DNA of 64,000 bases from assembly GCF_001556515.1 (NCBI RefSeq), contig NZ_LSJA01000317.1, forward strand, positions 46,623-110,622, given 5' to 3'. Position 1 is the stretch's first letter, and each line of letters opens with the position of its first letter. Below the pieces are notes generated by a model. The model did not search any database. It saw nothing but the letters and a program-made list of their open reading frames with translations, and was not told where the DNA came from. The stretch comes from Caulobacter sp. CCH9-E1 (GTDB lineage: Bacteria > Pseudomonadota > Alphaproteobacteria > Caulobacterales > Caulobacteraceae). The translations under genes and the position numbers were made by a program. Positions 62,471-64,000 of this stretch are shown here, one piece after another.

Positions 62471-63364
62471 ATGGAACAGCCCTTGGACGAATTGCGCCGT
62501 CTGGCGGCTGGCGCGGAAAGCCGGCGAACCGAAACGGGCATACCGCGGTTGGCGATGGCCCAGGGCGCCATTCCCGAGCACGAACTGGCCGCAGTCTATG
62601 AGCCGATGCTCAATTTGATCCTGCGAGGATCAAAATCCATGACCATCGGCGACAAAACGCTGCGGTATGATCCGGCGAGCTATTTCGTGATGTCGGTCGA
62701 CTTGCCGGCGGTTGGAACGGTCCAGGCCGAACCGACTGGCGAACCCTATCTCGCCGTCAGTCTGACGCTGGACCGAGCTGTGATCGCATCGCTTCTTGAG
62801 CAGGCGCCGCCTTCGGTCGGGAAGGAGCGCGGCTATTCCGTCGGCGCGACAACGCCCGAACTGCTCGATGCCTGGGTCCGGTTAATGCGGCTGATGGAGC
62901 GGCCCGAAGACATTCCTGTCCTCGCGCCCGTTTATGAGCGTGAAGTTCTTTACCGCGTGCTCCAGGGGCCGCAGGGCTGGCTGCTGCGCGACATCGCCGC
63001 GCCGGGCGCGGCGCTCTCCGGCGTTCATGCGGCAGCACGATGGATGCGGGAGCACTTCGATCAGCCCGCATCGATTGACGATCTGGCGCGCTTGGCCGCC
63101 ATGAGCGTCTCTGCGTTCCACCGCCGCTTCAAGACGGTGACCAGCATGACACCTCTGCAGTTCCATAAGACGATCCGCCTGATCCAGGCGCGACGCCTCA
63201 TGGTGACCGAGGGGCTGGGCGCAGCAGCGGCGTCCAATCGCGTGGGCTATGAAAGTCCGTCGCAATTCAATCGCGAATACGCCCGGCTGTTTGGTCGTTC
63301 ACCACGCCGGGATGCTGCGGCGCTGATAGGCCAGTGGCGATGTGCTGGAGGAGGTGAGAGATAG
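62471..63364 (+). CDS. AraC-family regulator with AraC_N (cupin-like) domain
   Basis: A 297-residue regulator. The N-terminal domain (about 10-170) fits the AraC_N type II family: YEPMLNLILRGSKSMTIGDK and LRYDPASYFVMSVDLPAVG. The C-terminal HTH region reads SIDDLARLAAMSVSAFHRRF and KTVTSMTPLQFHKTIRLIQA, then VGYESPSQFNREYARLFGRS. The start is ATG 62471; GTG 62465 is the alternative. It is divergent from the SDR gene at 62336 and is the last gene before the AT-rich right end of the island. Confidence 0.92.
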   Translation: MEQPLDELRRLAAGAESRRTETGIPRLAMAQGAIPEHELAAVYEPMLNLILRGSKSMTIGDKTLRYDPASYFVMSVDLPAVGTVQAEPTGEPYLAVSLTLDRAVIASLLEQAPPSVGKERGYSVGATTPELLDAWVRLMRLMERPEDIPVLAPVYEREVLYRVLQGPQGWLLRDIAAPGAALSGVHAAARWMREHFDQPASIDDLARLAAMSVSAFHRRFKTVTSMTPLQFHKTIRLIQARRLMVTEGLGAAAASNRVGYESPSQFNREYARLFGRSPRRDAAALIGQWRCAGGGER

Positions 63365-63595
63365 CGGGAGCGTACGCTGGCGTATTTTGGGGCGCTTCTG
63401 GTGCAGAAAAGTGCGCGAAGATATACAGTACAGATCTGTATTCCTGTTTGTCTCATGTTGGAAAAGTTGAATTTGTCAACAAATATAAAGTCTAATAAAA
63501 TCGGCATCTTAGTAATTTGACGTATCTCTTGACGCGATAACGATCTCGTGAGATATTTATGCTAATGAAATCAGAAGCTTATTGCTGAGTTGATG
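63365..63595. other. AT-rich non-coding stretch with short palindromes
   Basis: Clearly richer in A and T than anything else in the window. No gene is seen. It contains TACAGATCTGTA (63429-63440, perfect palindrome), GTTGA-N5-TCAAC (63466-63480) and ATCTC-N2-GAGAT (63543-63554). It borders the candidate right attachment site. Confidence 0.6.
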
Positions 63596-63610
63596 ATCGA
63601 GTGGGAGTGA
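63596..63610 (+). repeat. Candidate right attachment site (repeat of the guaA 3' end)
   Basis: ATCGAGTGGGAGTGA matches the guaA terminus at 38784-38798 with one change, in the same orientation. The final TGA continues as CGGTA, so it overlaps TGACGGTA, the core of the repeats near the integrase, and an inverted ATACCG follows at 63622-63627. Confidence 0.6.
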
Positions 63611-64000
63611 CGGTAACATAATACCGCATTCGCCGGATTTTCATGCGGCGTCTCACACTCGGCTTGGCGGCGTCGGCGGATTGCCTTGCGCGCCTTCTCG
63701 GAGCCCTGTGATCTGTAGGGAACTCCGGTTGCGGCGCTGTGTAAAGCCGTTGCCAAGCGGCGTAGTACTGTGGCGTGGAAGGGCAGGCAATCGGCGGGTT
63801 CGCCGGCGGCGAGGACCGCTGGACGATCGAAATCGATGCGTCGTGTGGTGACCGGACCTGACTCTCCACCGACGTTGGGAAGGTCCGCTCCTGGGCACTG
63901 CGCTGGAACCCAAATCTAGTGTGCACGCCGCGTCCGGTTCTGACTGAGGCTGTGTAAAAACTCGCGGACGTTGGCGCCGTAGCATGGCGGTTCCGGCGCG
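63611..64000. other. No convincing gene; possible IS-end remnant
   Basis: Overlapping minus-strand frames (63579-63926 and 63653-63985) have low-complexity Arg/Pro/Ser-rich translations and no ribosome-binding site, so neither is called. CTGTGTAAA occurs at about 63737 and again in GGCTGTGTAAAAACTC near 63948-63963; the latter resembles the terminal sequence of several insertion-sequence families. No transposase is visible in the window. Confidence 0.35.

Larger units (their letters stand above)
38799..63610. mobile_element. Putative guaA-associated genomic island (about 24.8 kb)
   Basis: The limits are set by the 15-bp near-direct repeat of the guaA terminus (38784-38798 and 63596-63610). 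The left end carries a tyrosine integrase, arm-like repeats, an AlpA regulator, two small proteins and a truncated ParB-like gene, all plasmid/ICE-type functions. The remainder is accessory oxidoreductases, hydrolases and regulators with no conjugation, replication or structural phage genes, so the element is probably degenerate. The right border is the weaker part of the call; the island could end earlier or contain nested insertions. Confidence 0.55.

Overview
The window reads as a high-GC alphaproteobacterial chromosome, most likely Caulobacter or a close relative. This is inferred from the mix and order of core genes (gyrA end, coaD, cyclophilins, queA-tgt, tRNA-Lys, cysTWA, tamAB, ast genes, guaB-rsmB-guaA), from dense stop/start overlaps and from GC-biased codon use. 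No 16S or other species marker is present.

Region 1 (1-38798) is ordinary chromosome: the gyrA 3' end and coaD; three cyclophilins in a row; a membrane-anchored EEP-family protein; queA-tgt for queuosine; tRNA-Lys(UUU); a sulfate/thiosulfate ABC transporter (cysTWA) without an adjacent binding protein; a PilZ protein; the uncharacterised trio transglutaminase / alpha-E / permuted ATP-grasp on the minus strand; the tamAB outer-membrane assembly pair; an arginine succinyltransferase cluster (M20 hydrolase, astA, astD, astB, GNAT); a LytTR membrane regulator divergent from an acyltransferase; phhA; hspQ; Ppx/GppA-rlmE-K+ channel; a small secreted Cys-repeat protein; and guaB-MAPEG-rsmB-guaA.

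Region 2 (38799 to about 63610) looks like a genomic island inserted at the 3' end of guaA. A P4-type tyrosine integrase follows guaA, preceded by several copies of TGACGGTAT, and then come an AlpA-type regulator, two small proteins and a ParB-like gene truncated after about 123 codons. A 15-bp sequence matching the guaA terminus with one mismatch recurs at 63596-63610, next to an AT-rich stretch, and is a candidate right attachment site. Between these ends the plasmid/ICE-type genes stop at a scar near 42.13 kb. The rest is accessory metabolism and regulation: a tautomerase, three SDRs, an inositol-phosphatase homologue, two alpha/beta hydrolases, LysR and three AraC regulators, an MDR-type oxidoreductase, AhpD-like and NTF2-like proteins, a large wHTH-STAND-ATPase regulator followed by an apparently catalytically dead aldehyde dehydrogenase homologue, an MBL-fold hydrolase, a PNPOx/FNR/2Fe-2S fusion and a GST.

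The least ordinary signals are the guaA-derived direct repeat, the ALDH homologue lacking both catalytic Cys and Glu and located next to a STAND regulator, a near-identical 32-bp element upstream of two island genes, a tandem 10-bp repeat between an AraC gene and its divergent neighbour, and a seven-glutamine tail on the transglutaminase-like protein. The final 390 bp show no convincing gene and may include an IS-end remnant.
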